DNA of 64,000 bases from contig BDSL01000006.1 in NCBI GenBank assembly GCA_003116995.1, forward strand, positions 1,240,001 to 1,304,000, written 5' to 3'. The notes below the pieces were generated by a model. The model saw nothing but the letters and a program-made list of their open reading frames with translations. It was not told the DNA's origin and did no database searches. The translations under genes were made by a program, and so were the position numbers. Shown one piece after another: positions 1-12,500 of the stretch. The first letter of the stretch is position 1. Every line of letters begins with the position of its first letter. This stretch comes from Yamagishiella unicocca. Its lineage: Eukaryota > Chlorophyta > Chlorophyceae > Chlamydomonadales > Volvocaceae.

Positions 1-50
1 CGTGCTGCGTCTCGACTTCCGCACGGGGCCAGCTATGTCAATATATATTA

Positions 51-3000
51 ATGCCAGCTAATCCACAGCGATGCAAACAGGTTTTGGCGCCTGTGCGCGA
101 CCTTCACATTCGTGTTGCGATGGCTACTTTTGCTATTTTTTGTAGCTTTGGTGTGTTACGCACTTCCTTTCCTTGCTCCCGTGCGCAGGCGTCCCGCTCT
201 CCCAACGCCCCGCCCGGTCTGGAGCGGGGGGTGCCGCCGCCGCCGGGGCAGGCACGAGGCCGCTGGGGCACCGAGAGGGAGAAGGAGGCGTGGCGTGCCG
301 GCGGCGGCAAGGACGACAGGTGCGCGAGCAAGGGATCCGGATCCGGATCATGGGCATGTGATCCCGTGAGCCTGGCAACGCAGCTCTTCCCATGTCGCCC
401 TCTTGTGATCGTGGTACTGGGGTCATATGGGTACCCGCCCAGCGCGACCTTGAGCCCGCACAGGGCCCTATGCACGAACCCACTCTTCCCACCCCTTGCC
501 CCGATAGGTACCCGCCCCATCGCCTGAACCCCGTGAGCCCAACACTTGACCCGCTAGCCCCGGCTCCCTCTCCCCCGGCCGCACCCGCATGGACATACCC
601 CCAGGTGGCGCGCAGGCGGTGAGGAGGGCGAACGCCGCGGGCCTGGCTCCGAGCGCGACTCGGGCCACGGACCCCGGGACCCTCCCGCCGGCGGGTCCAG
701 CGCGGACCGCGACCGGGAGCGTTGGGGCCGCCGCCCTGGGGGCAATGACGACCAGCTGCAGGAGGATGGAGGTCGCTGGACGGACGAGCGGCGGCGCCGC
801 CCCAACGACCCGCCGCCGCCGCCTCGCGGGCATTACGGCGACCGGGACCATCGCAACGACTTCAACCGCGGTGGCGGCGGCGAGTACCACCAGGGGGGGC
901 ATGACCCCGAGTGGATGGCGGAGGAGGGGGCGACGGAAGGCGGAAGGGGGGAGGGCCGGCGCCCGGCGGCGCGCGAGGAGCGCCCGGCGCCCAGCCGGCA
1001 GCCGAGCGGCCCGCCGCCTCGGGTGACGGCGGCTGATGTGGAGCGGGAGCGGCAGGCATTCCGCGCCATGGCGCTGAAGGAGAAGGTGGGGCGGCGCAGT
1101 GGTGACGGAGGGAGTGAACGTTTAGAGGGAGCTCTTGGGTCGAGACACAGAGAGAGGAAGCCTGGGAGAGAAGGGGGGGGATGGCGGGTGGCCTTCGGCG
1201 TTCAGTTGGGGTCAGGCGGGCGGGAGGCGCAAGGGTCTGCCGGGGTCGGGTGGCTGCGTACGTGCTGGCGAGCTGCCTGGCAGCAACACGGCAACCCGCG
1301 CGCTCTGGCCTTTGCCCGTGCCGGCAGGCGGTGCCTCCTGCCCGGAGTACGTCCCCTGCCCGGTAGACCCTGCCCGGTATACCTTGCCCGTTTGCTCGCT
1401 GCCCCACCCCTTTCGCGGGTTTCCTCTCCACCCCTTTGCGCTGTGATTCGCAGGAGGGCTCGAAACCAAAGCACGGCTTGTTCGATAACGACGAGATCGA
1501 CTTGGATGATTTGCGCGAAGACGAGGAGGACCACACTCGCCACCAGCAACGCCACCAGCAACAGCAGCAGCCCCAGCAGCAGCAGCAGCCACCCAGCAGC
1601 GCGCGCGGCGCGATGGGGGTCGAGGAGCTGGAGCGGCGTATGGCGGCGGGAGCAGCTGCGGGCACCGGGACGGGTGTAGGCAAGACTGGTGAGTGTGGCA
1701 GGGAAGGCCGTGGGGCTCGGCATTGCACGTCATCCTTTTGTTTCTTCTGTTTCGGCTGGTTTAGGCGACTACAGGACGTGTTGGGTGATGGACGTGTTGG
1801 GTGATGGTGGTTCGCGTGTCGGGACAGGGCGACCCGCTGGGGGCCCGCATGTGCCGAGTGGTCGGGCGTGTTGCTGTTCAGGGCGCAGATCTCCGAAACA
1901 CAAAAAGAAGCTGCACGTGTCTGTGCACTCACTTTTCCCCCGGATCCCCCCGTAACCCACAGTGGCGCCGCCGCCCGGATTCGGCGGAAACGCGCCCCCT
2001 CCCCCGCCCGGCTTTGGAGCGACGCCTGCCGCTGCGACGCCCGTGGCTGCTGCGGCCGGCCCCGCGCCCCCGTCCGGGCCCGCCATGGGCGGTAGCCTCG
2101 GGGCACTCGGCGGCAATGCCGCCGGCATGGCGCTGCTGGGTATGCTGAAGAAGGCCCCGGGCGGAGAAGCGGCAGCCCCGCCGCAGGCACAGCCAGGGCC
2201 GGCCGCGGCTACAGCTGCGCCGGCGGCGCCGCCCCAGCCGCCAGCTCCGCCGGCCGTTGACCCCAACATGTCGGCCCCGCCGGCCCCAGCCCTGTCCGGC
2301 GTGCCAGGATTCCCGCCGGCGCCGGGCTCTGCTCCCTCGGCCCCACCTGAGCTGCAGCCACAGCAGCCGGTCGCCGGGCCGCCTCAGGACTTGAGCGCGC
2401 AGGACGGCGCTGCAGGCGGGGCGCCCGCCCTCGCGGCCGGCGGTGCTGCCGGCAAGCTGGCTAGCGTGCTGCCCCCCATCCCGCTGATGCCGCTGGTGTC
2501 GTCCATTCCAGAGGGCGTCCGCAACGCCTTCGCCGACTTTAAGGCGGACGGCGGCGGCGCGGGTGGAGCGCCGCCCGCCCTCGGTGGCGGGTTCGGCAGC
2601 ATTTGGGGGACGTCGCAGGTGAGGCCTAAGTGTGGATCCGGGGAGGGGAGAGGGTGTCATACTTTGGTGTGGCGCTGGCAATGTGGCGCTGGCAATGTGG
2701 CGCTGGCAAATGCACAAACGTGCGGACCGTGCCCGGACTGTAGCGCACGTTGCTTATCCTGTCGTCAAGAGTCATTAGCCATAGCGGTGGCCTTGACTCC
2801 TGCTCCCTGCTTTCCGCCCCCCCCCCCCCCGCGTAGCTCTTCTCGCAGCCCCCCAAGCAGGACGCACTGGGCGCAGCAACCCAGCATGCGCCGCCGCCGC
2901 CGCAGCCCACCGCGCCGCCATCCAGCGGCAGCAGCGCACCGCCGGTCGCCGCTGCGTCCGCGAACTCGGGCTTCCCTCCCCAGATGCGGCCCCCGCAGGG

Positions 3001-4585
3001 ACTCCCCCAGCAGGCGCTGGGTCCGAACCAGCTCCCCCCGCAGCTGCAGGCGCTTCTCAACGCGCAGGCGCACTCCCAGTCGCACGCGGGGCTGTCCCCT
3101 GCGCAAGTCGCCGCCGTCCAAGCCGCTGTGGAGGGCGCCTACCAGCAGCAGCAGAACGCGGGACAGCAGCAGCAGCAGCAACTCCCAGGCCAGCAGCAGG
3201 CCGGGATCAACGTCCGCAGCTTGCCCGAGACGCATCCTCTGCACGCGCTGTTTGTTCGTGCGGCCGCCGCTGGCAAGCAGCCGCAGGCCCCTCAGTCAGC
3301 GCAGCAGCAGGGAGCGCCGCAGCAGCAGCAGGGAGGGATGCCGCCGTCTGGGGTGACGGGTCAGCCCCGGCCCGGAGGTGGTTTGGACCCCTTGTCGTTG
3401 CTGCTAGGGCAGCTGGGCCGCCCGCAGGCGCAGCAGCAGCAGGGACAGCCCGGCTCCCAGCAGCAGCAAGGGGCTCCAAACGCAGGCATGTTTGTGTCGG
3501 CGGCGCAACAGCAGCAACAGGGTCCGCGCATGCCGTTCGGCCAGGCAGCAACCCAGGGGCAGTTCACATCGCAGCAGCAGCAGGACCTGGCGAACCAGCA
3601 GCAGCACCTGCAACGGCTGCAGCAGCAGATTCGGCAGGAGCAGCAGCAGGCGATGCAGCAGCAGCAGGTGATGCAGCAGCAGCAGGCGCAACAGGTGATG
3701 CAGCAGCAACAGCAGCAAGCAATGCAGCAGCAACAGCAGCAGCAACAGGCGATGCAGCAGCTGCAGCAGCAGCTACAGCAACTGCAGTATGGACACCAAC
3801 AAGGCCAGGCGCAGCAGCAAGCGCAGCAACAACAGCAGCAGGCGCAGCAGCAGGCACAGCAGCAGATGCAGCAGCAGGCACAGCAGCAGGGCCAGGGCGC
3901 CAATATGGTGTCGCAGCTGCACCAGATGCTGCAGCAGGCTGCCCAGCAGCACCAACAACAACAGGCGCAGCAGCAGCAAGCGCAACAACAGGCACAGCAG
4001 CAGCAGGCGCAGCAGCAACAGGGCCTGCAGCATAGCCTCCTGCAGCAGCTTATGGCGGGCAGCGCGGGCGCCAGTGCTGGTGCCGCAGCTGCAGCCGCCG
4101 CTAACAACAACAACATGAACGCCTTCCACGCCCTCCAGCAGCTGCAGGCCCTGCAGGCAGGTGCGAGCAGGGGCCAGCAGGGCGCCGCACGGCCTGGCGC
4201 ACCCCAGCAGCAGCACCTCCAGGAGCAGCAGCAACAACAGCAACAACAGCAGCAGCAACAACAACAACAGCAGCAACAGCAATGGCCACCGGGTATGAAC
4301 ATGAACCCCGCACTCGCCGCGGCGGCGGCGGCAGCTGCAGGAGGTGGCCGACCAGGCATGCCGCCCATGGGCGCCGCGGGAGGGGCGGACCAGAACAGCC
4401 TGGCCCGTTTCTTGAACGCAGCGGCTCTGCAGGCCGCAGGAGGCCAGCAGCGGGCACCCCAGGGCGCCGGCGCGCCGCCACCGGGAGGGGCGCTGCGCGG
4501 CAGCGACTTGGAGAGGTTGCTGCAGATGCAGGCGGTGGCCAGGCAGCAGCAACAGCAGCAGCAACAGCAGCAGGGCCCACGGTAG
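51..4585 (+). CDS. Gln/Pro-rich mRNP-type protein, 4E-T/GIGYF-like (N-terminus uncertain)
   Basis: Exons 189-319, 605-1085, 1454-1688, 1963-2618 and 2837-4585 join in phase with GT-AG introns and encode at least 1083 residues. A 30-nt exon 51-80 (ATG, phase 0) could be the first exon, but the true start may lie outside the window. The N-terminal third is Arg/Asp/Glu/Gly-rich with WG and RDRERW elements, followed by HDPEWMAEE (about 902-929) and an acidic FDNDEIDLDDL block (about 1481-1515). The middle is Pro/Gly/Ala-rich, and the C-terminal 500 residues are dominated by CAG/CAA-encoded glutamine. The charged block before a DPEW-like motif resembles eIF4E-transporter (4E-T) and GIGYF/EXA1 proteins, which repress translation in P-body-like granules. 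No GYF domain or clear YxxxxL eIF4E-binding motif is visible, so this assignment is tentative. That the gene is real is much surer than its function. Confidence 0.6.
2669..2710. repeat. 14-bp tandem repeat, 3 copies, intronic
   Basis: The unit gtggcgctggcaat occurs three times head to tail, the last copy with one change, inside the intron between the exons ending at 2618 and starting at 2837. Confidence 0.85.
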
Positions 4586-6481
4586 ACACTGCGCGGGGTG
4601 TGGGGCGGGGTGCAGGAAGATGCGGTGCGGCGTGAGGCCTAGGACGCCCTGGGTGAGATCTGGATCTGCGAGTGGCTTGGGTAGTCGTACATGGAATGCG
4701 GGTGTGATGGCGGTGTCGTAGCTTCACAATGTTTCCAGGGTCTCCCTGAGCTGGCCGAGTCGACGGAGCGCGGGATTTTGGGGGGGGGCGGTGTCGTGCG
4801 GACGAGCGAGAGAGCGTGCGCGAACGGCGCTGGGCGGCTTCGGGTGCGATGGGGAGCGAGGTGGTCTGGGTGGCTACGTTTTGGGGTCGGCAAACAACAT
4901 GGTGTCTGTCCTCTTCTTGTACGACGGCTCGCGGAAGATGTGTGCATGGCAGGTTTGTCACACAGCGCGATGAGGGCTTCGTAGTGGCAGGCGGCAACCG
5001 CACGGCGCGCACATTCGTGTCTTCGCTGGGGTGCTGCGGGCCCCTTGCCGTATGCCCCGCCCCTACAACTGCTATACCGTTGATGGCGGTTACCCCGAAC
5101 GCAATTCCGGGTTTGCTGGGGTATTGGTTCTGTTGTTTTGCCGGCTCGCCGCGGGAGTCGTATGTTAGTATCCATCGTCGCTTCGCAACGTTACTGATTG
5201 CAGGGTTGATCTTCGCATCGGGTCAGGTTTCAAGTCGCGGCACATGGTTCATGGCACGTCGGCAGCGGCATTGTCCCTTCAGTAGCAGCAAGGCCAGTAG
5301 CGACCTTGGTGCTGTTGTAGGCGCAGTGAGCACAAAGGAAAGATGAGGCGGGTTGAGGGGATGCACAGCTGACGCAGTCGTGGTGCAGTATACTTTTTTT
5401 TGAAGGGCCAAGGACGGGTATGAAGTCTTGGCGGGGCCGGGGGCAGGACGAGGCGCGCGTTTTTGGTTTCGGTGCAGTGTGGTGCGGTGTGCCTGTTTTG
5501 GCGTCGCGACCGCCGGTTGGTCGGTGGAGCGCCCGCCGCGTTCTGTTGTCTTCTGTTCCATCAAGCGCGCGCATGAGCCTGTACAGGGCCGCAATGCTGC
5601 ATATGAAGTGCTTTAGGATGCGCACGGTACAGATCTGGAATGTGACGGTATCGGCGAAGCGTCGGGCCGCAGGTCGTTGTTGTCGGTTACTGGCAAAATA
5701 TCCCTGGATCCGGGCTCGGGCGTGTACAATTTGATACTATGCTAGGTTACGGGCAGACATGCGGTGGGCTCATTTTTTGAAAGCGGCTAGAGCCGCTGAT
5801 GCAGTCGGCTGCGCATACGCAACACGCCATTTCACGGGGCTCTGTTGACCAGTTCTTGGGTCAGCTCATGCGAATCATAATGTGAAAGGAGATACCGTAA
5901 AAGCGCGTTGTCACGTGCCACCCAAGCCGGAGCTAGAAATTACGGACTGGGCTGTAGTGCTGCGGCGGCAGAAAATATTCCATGCAAGGTGCAATGCGCA
6001 TGCTCGCAGTGCGGCATCACAGGGGACACCGGGGGGGGGGCGGATGAAGCGGTTACGCGAGATGCACGTCTCAGCCCCCTCAACCGCTGCATCCTCATGG
6101 TACCTCTTATCTATCCAGCCTCTTCAGCACTGCCGGTGTGTGATTGGCAATGCGATCCAACTGTCAGTCCTGCAGCTCGCGCCTGCTCCCCGACCTGCCA
6201 CACTGCACATGGCTCATGCCGCCCAACCCTTCTCTCAGTTGCTACACACATACACCCGGAGTCATGGCGTCCTGGCCTTCGACCAGCTAGGAAAGGATAC
6301 CAAATGAAATGTTGGTCAAGACCTAATTTTATTCGCCCGAGGGACTTGTACCGCGACCCACATGACACGGTACGGCACATCATAAGAAGAAAACGTCCAT
6401 TGCATCCTTTGACAGCATCACGAGTGGTAGAGCTCCTTTGCGCCTGCCCCCCTGCGGCGCCCGGGAGCATCCGCAGGCCGC
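4586..6481. other. Intergenic gap, convergent 3' ends
   Basis: This 1.9-kb stretch lies between two convergent genes and should hold both 3' UTRs. Several open frames of 60-200 codons cross it, but none shows family motifs, in-phase splice partners or compositional support. I see no RNA gene or repeat. Confidence 0.5.
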
Positions 6482-9113
6482 TCAGCTGTCCCCAACACTG
6501 ATCCCCGCCTCCACCAGCCGCCTCCTGAGCGCCCCGTTCTCCGCCTCCACCAGTCGCAGTCGCTCCAACATGGACGTCACGCAGCCCTCAATCTCCCCGT
6601 CGATCTTGTCCCTCTCGCTGAGCTCAGCACTCAGCCGCGTGATGTGGTCCTCCATGAGCCGCTTCTCGACGTACCTGGGAAAGAAAGGGCGGCGAGACGT
6701 GGCATGGAGTGGAGTGGCCGAGTAGGGGCCCTAGCAGCCCCCGTAGCCTCGGGAGGGGTCCAGGGGGTTCGACGAGGCAGGTGCATGCCCGTCCATACAA
6801 ATATCGACACACTGCACTGCGACCAGTGCCCCCACCTTACCGCGCCGCGCATCCTTGCACTTGCTGTTGCTGCTGCCGCTGCTGCTGCTGCCGCTGCGAG
6901 AGAATCCTGTCACAGCTTCTACCCTCCTCACTACACCGACCTCGCCCTGCCCTCCCCAACACACACCCTTCCTTCCGCTTCCCCCCACCACACGGAGGGG
7001 GGGGGTAGCGGAAGGGAGGGAGGGCGCAACTGAGTATTTTTGCCACCCCCCACCACGCCCCTACCACGCACCAGTCCGACATGGCCTTCTCGCTTTCGTA
7101 CAGCTTGGCGCTGTACAGCGCGGCCTCCGCCTCCCGCTCCTGCACCTCCGCCACCAACCGCTTCTGAAGGTCGTCCACCAGCCCCTTGGCAGCCACCGCC
7201 GTTGCGGAGGTGGAGCGGGAGCCCCCCTGGAGGGTGTTGGCGCGCCTGCTCCAGGGGGGGAGGGAGACTGATGAGGCCAGGGGGTGCCGTATCTTGGGGA
7301 CAACCATGGGCGGAGCACTTCCTTCCCTAGCGCTCCGGAACCACGAGGGGAGCCCGCAGTAGCACCCACGTGGCCTGTCCACCGATTTCACCCCCTCCAG
7401 CCAGCCGTGAGCCATCCATCCGGCCCTCCAAACAGCTGCATTCAGTCACCCGAGAGAGGGCAGCAGGCGGCCCGCGACGTAGTATCACTGCGGCACCAGG
7501 GAGCCGTCTGCCGGACTCACTTGTTCAGCAGGCGGTTGTAATCCTCCCGTATCTGTTTGTACTTCTGGTGGTGCAGCGCGGACTGAGCCACCATGTCGCG
7601 CAGGCTGTCGGGACTGACGCCCTTGCCGCTGCCAACACCGCCGCCCGCACCCTTCCCTCCAATGCCGCCGCCGGCCGAGCCCGAGCCGGCCCCCGGCCCG
7701 TTGGCCAGCTGCATCTCCAGCAGCGCGCAGCGGCGCCTGGCGGCCTCCAGCGCCTGCTGCATCTGCCGGAGGGTCAGGTCCCGCTCCTGCGGCACGGCGC
7801 GGGGCGGTGCAACGGCGTGGGGGGCGGGCGTGAGGAGAGGGGAACGCAGCGTGTAAGAAAAGCCTTACACGCGACGCAGCTTTGCGCGAGAGAGGTTTAG
7901 CACACGTCCGGTTGGGACCCCGCAACAGCAGCTCCTCGCAGGCAAGGGCCCAGCGAAGCAACATGTGCCGAATTGAGGAAAGGGCCTCAGCGTGTATTGT
8001 CTCCTAGCCCCTGGCCCCTTAAGTCAAGACCCAGATCCAGATCTACGCCCAGATCGGGGCTGCAAATTTGCCTCTGGAGATGCGCCAGTGCTTCCACCTG
8101 GGGACAGCAGCCCAGCAATACCCGCCAGGCGCATCGCAGGCCCGGAGTGATGAGGAGCCCACCCGCTTGCCAGCAGAGCTGCCCACCTGCATCGCGTGAG
8201 ATGCCGGAGAGGTATCCAGAACCCCCGGTGAGGACGCCGCGGTGCCGGGACGGAGAGAAGTCTGGGGCCGGCTGCCGTACGCTGTGGGTGGCGGCGTCAG
8301 GTCCACACCGATTTGATTGGCCTGCGGGGGGAAGGGGATGATGGCGGTGGTGTGGGGTGGCGGGGAGGGAAGTGGGGTTTTTGCCCTGTTATTGCCCGCG
8401 TGGAGGCGGGTGGTCCCGGAGTGGGCTGCGGCCGCGGTGACAGCAAGCAGCCGGTCCACCGAGGATTCGTTTGGCTCGTGGGAGGGGAGGCAGCGAAGGG
8501 CGCGAGTGCGATAGGCGGCTTAGTGGATACAGGACCATAACCCGGGGTCGATCGGCGTCACATTGACTGCTTCGTGCTGACTGGTTCGCAGCTGGTCGTT
8601 GGAAGTGCAGGCTTGAAGCACACGCTGGGCCCCTTACCCAAGGCTCTGCACAACATTCGCGACCGTCCGCGCGACCTAGAAGTCCACTCGACAATACATC
8701 AGCCAAGTTCACCCGAGTTGGCACGCTAGGGCCGCTGCCCCTACCTTGGCAATAGCTAGCTCCTTCTCCAGCTCCACATTCTTATGGTAAAGTTTTTTCA
8801 TGATACTGCGTGACATCGCCATTTTTTGCTCCAGCTCCGTTACTTTCCGCTGCATGACATTGTCGCGGGAGTTGTTGCTGGGGGCCGGTGCCGCTTTCTC
8901 GGCTGGCCCTCCGGCACGGCGCCCAGGGGCACCGTCAGGTTTTCCTTGCAGCTGGGGGTCGGGGGCGACGCCAGCCACCTCAGTCAAGTCCGCGAGAGCT
9001 CTTTGAACCTGGTCACGGAGTTTCGGTGAGATGCCCAGGGATGCAAGCCCCGCAAGGATATCAAGCGCCTGCGGCGCGACGCCTCCATCGTCGCTAGATC
9101 CAAGGTCATCCAT
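6482..9113 (-). CDS. Coiled-coil protein, 333 aa, unknown function
   Basis: Four exons on the minus strand (9113-8745, 7786-7521, 7245-7072, 6674-6482) join with consistent phases (0, 2, 2) to 334 codons ending in TGA. The protein starts MDDLGSSDDGG, has a helical N-terminal segment, a Pro/Ala linker, and then long heptad-patterned helices such as KVTELEQKMAMSRS, YHKNVELEKELAIAK, RDLTLRQMQQALEAARR, LVDDLQKRLVAEVQ and the C-terminal EKRLMEDHITRLSAELSERD. A Gly-rich insert sits in exon 2. No motor, kinase or zinc motif is present. The first intron is 958 bp and could hide another small exon. The gene is divergent from the radial spoke gene RSP16 across a 462-bp spacer, so a ciliary or basal-body role is possible but is only inferred from position. 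Confidence 0.7.
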
Positions 9114-9575
9114 GGTATCCAGGAGAAATTCAAACCAATTCGACTCTTAAAGTGCAGTTTGCAAGCTCATTATACACACACGATTTGGTTTGCGGGCACC
9201 TTGAACTCATTCGTGTCAAACAGGAGTAATGTAGCGGCGTTAATACTATGAATTCATCAAATGCAGGTATGATTCGCGTCTGTTCGTCTCGTGCATGAGA
9301 AAGCAGGTACTTGCCGTACCGTCAAAGGACCCACGAAATAGCTCAGACGCAAATGCCAAAGGAGCATAGGAGGACTATCTAAGCAAATTAAATACTTGTG
9401 TCTTGCGCTTATGCATTGTACGCCAAGTGCAGAGAAAGCGAAGCCTTCGACCTCCAAATTTTACCACGCAACTTACTTCCATCATCCCAGAACGTGTAAA
9501 CAAACTACATCTAGCAGTTGAAGCGATCATAAAGCCAGGAGACTTGGCGTACGGACTCAGCAGCGAGCGGCAAGC
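9114..9575. promoter_or_regulatory. Shared divergent promoter region
   Basis: This 462-bp, comparatively AT-rich spacer separates the start codons of the minus-strand coiled-coil gene and the plus-strand RSP16 gene. It must contain both 5' UTRs and core promoters. No convincing TATA box was identified; the call rests on position. Confidence 0.45.
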
Positions 9576-12500
9576 ATGGCGCGGGGGCTGGACTACTATG
9601 AGGTGATGGGCCTCACACGGTGAGGAACATACAACCGACCAACCTGTGCGTGAATACCACCTGTCTCGCCACCTGCTGCCGCGGCCTTTTGGGGAAGTCA
9701 GTCGCAGCATGCACTTCTATTGCGAATACCCGCTATTTCGCCCGCTGCTCCCAATGATGCTGTTTGCAGGAGTGCCAATGACATTGATATCCGACGAGCG
9801 TAAGTGCGGATTGCCATGCACCGCGTCGAGCGCCCATACCCGCTCGGCAACCTGTGCACCATACACACCTGGCCCATGCACGACAGTCTGCACCCCTGTG
9901 ACCCTCATCGCGATTCCATCCGCCCACCTGGGGAATGTCTGCGCGCATCACTTGGGGGGTGCCTGCACGCACCAGCGCACAATTTGCAACATGCTAGGTG
10001 CTGCATGCGAAGCGCGGCGGGGCAGCGTCGCAACATCTGCATCTACCCAAGCTGTGCGATGCGCTGTGGCTAACTCAGGGGCAGTATTCCACGAGAATGG
10101 CTGCTTCGCACGCCCCAGTAAACGTTAGGTTGAATGCAACCTCTGGCGGCCTTCTGAACGCAGTTACCGCCGCCTCGCGCTCAAGTACCACCCCGACATC
10201 AACCACGACGCAGCGGCGCAGGACGAGTTCCTGCGGATCTGCGAAGCGTACGAGGTGCTGTGCGATCGTGAGTACGGCAGTACGGAGTGGCGCGCTGGGG
10301 AATGGGAGGCTTCGCGACGGCGATGGGTGAGGGAGCAAGTGGCGCGGAAGGCGGTGTACTTCCCCAAGTGGAGGGGCAGGCGGTATACCTCTTCAATGGG
10401 CGCCGGTAAAAAGCTGTCGGCTGCCAGTCAGTTGCGGCTGCCTGCTGTGCTGGTTGCTGTGCTGGCTGCTGCTGTCTGGGCGGGGGCCAAGCCGTCGCCC
10501 TGCATGCGGCTGCATGGTATTGGTATACATCAGACGCTCGAATCAGGACCCGGCGCTCGCTGCTGCGTAAGGCCTCGTTTTCAGTTCGGAACTGGGTCAA
10601 TAAAAGGTCGCACGGAGAGCTGCCAGTGCATGGGGAAAGGAGGCAGGGGCAGCGGGAGGGGATGGCGCATGCGTGCGGGAGCGGCGCCGGAGGCAGGGGC
10701 GGACGGATGCCCACGCGAGGTAGGCGAACGTACGTTGATGGGGCCATCACCTTGCGTGGCCGCCATGTGTAGTCGCTGTAGGAACTGCGGACAACTGTGT
10801 ACCCTCGCCGAGTTGCCGAATTGCGTCGCTCAGCTGCTGCACGTCCTGGTGGGGCGTTGGGATCGGAGCGCGGACACCGGTGTGCGTAGTGACTGTCATT
10901 TGGCAGCCCCACGGGTGGCCGGATGCGAAGGCACCGGATGTGTGTTGCCTGGGGTTGCTGCTGTGGGCAGGGTAGGGCCCTGCAAATGGCCCTACCCAGC
11001 TGCGCAGTCAGAGGGTGGTGCGTTGGTGGTGGGGGGTGCTGCATGTGGAGGGCCGGGCTGGGCTGGGTTGGGCTGCGCTGGGTTGGGCTGGGTTACCCGG
11101 CCTGTGCGCGGGAGGAACGACACTCACTCGCAACGTTAGGGCATCGGGTGCCTCCAACAGGGTCCGCGTACAGACTAAGTGCGGCCAGCTGGCTAAGGCG
11201 CTTCGTGACCGACCCGCTGGCTGCCAGGTGGAGTTTGTTTCCCCCCTGGTGGCCCTACACGCCGCGTGTCGCGCATAATGTCTTTGCCACTCCCCGACTG
11301 CTGCCTCATGACGTGCCTCCCCGCAACCCTGGCCGGACTTGTCCCTTGCAGCCAAGACAAAGGGTTTCTACGACTTGTACGGCGAGGATGCGCTGAAGGA
11401 CGGTTTGCCGGATGGCAAGGGAGGTAAGTGGCTCTTGAGGGCGGGTGCGCCAGGTTGACCGGCGCGCGACTCCCTTCCGAGCGATGCACGGGCCGGACCG
11501 GCTTACGCTCAGCTGCAGAGGTCAACGGGATTTAATTTACATGCAGCGCTGATGGCTCCAAACAGACAATGTGTTTGATGCCCTCCAGTGAGGACTCGCT
11601 GCTCCTGGGCGGTACGGGCACCTACCTGCTGGCAGCAACTCGGGCCTCCCCGCCCTCCCCTTGCCCTCGTCGCCGTTTGCCCCCAGGCCTCAAAGGCCCT
11701 ATGTATCGCTTCAGCCCTGAGGAGAGCCCCAAGGCTATCTTCGAGCGCTTCTTCGGAACCAACAACCCCTACGAGGCGCTTGAAGGTGCGCCGCATGCTA
11801 CCAGCCGCATGGGGACTTCATGACTCGATCGTGGATTGCCGCAAGTGATATGGGCCACGCCCTTGCTCTGAAGCGCGGGCATGCGGGCAGGGTTGGAACG
11901 TTTCCTGGGTGATGCAGCGGAGCCTGGCCGGCCCGTCACACCGTGGGCGGCGTTCTTCGGCAGCTCCAGTTGGTACTGTCGACGTCGTCGCGTGGGAGTG
12001 TGCGAGGCCTTGCCTTTCGACCCCCCTGGCCTCACTGCGGACTGGCCTGGCGATGTAACCCACCGCGAACCCCCCATCCCCCGCAGGGCTGTCGAACCAG
12101 TTCGAGGCCATGACGTCAGAGGAGGCTCCCGCGAAGGGCAAGAACAAAGTGGTGGGTGCCGCATAGCGCTGGCTGCCGCAGCCGGCAGGAGCCTAGCAGT
12201 CCCCCTGGTTGTAGGGCCAGTGATGTAACAGCAGCAGCAGGCCCCGCTGCTGCGGACGCTGCTGCTCCTGTACGCCGGCGAAGGCAGGGGAAAAGGCCCA
12301 ACGTGCGAGCCTGTTGCAGGTCCAAATGGGGCAGCCCAGATGAGGAGGGGGGGTCGCACTACCGCACTCGTGCTTTCCTGCATCGCGCGGCTCCTCTGGA
12401 ACCCGTATCGTCTTTGCGACAGCGTCCTGAATCGAAGCCCTTGTACCACCTCGCGCCCTGCCGCTGCCTTCGGCCACCACAGTACCCCCTGGAGCTGACT

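Noticed and set aside
862..2190. Long minus-strand open frame of 442 codons
   Set aside because: It runs antisense across exons and introns of the plus-strand Gln/Pro-rich gene and has a biased Arg/Pro/Ser composition typical of GC-rich shadow frames.
3361..4368. Cys-rich minus-strand frame of 335 codons, plus Leu- and Ala-rich frames alongside
   Set aside because: These are reverse-strand readings of CAG/CAA repeats (Cys, Leu, Ala homopolymers) and not real proteins.
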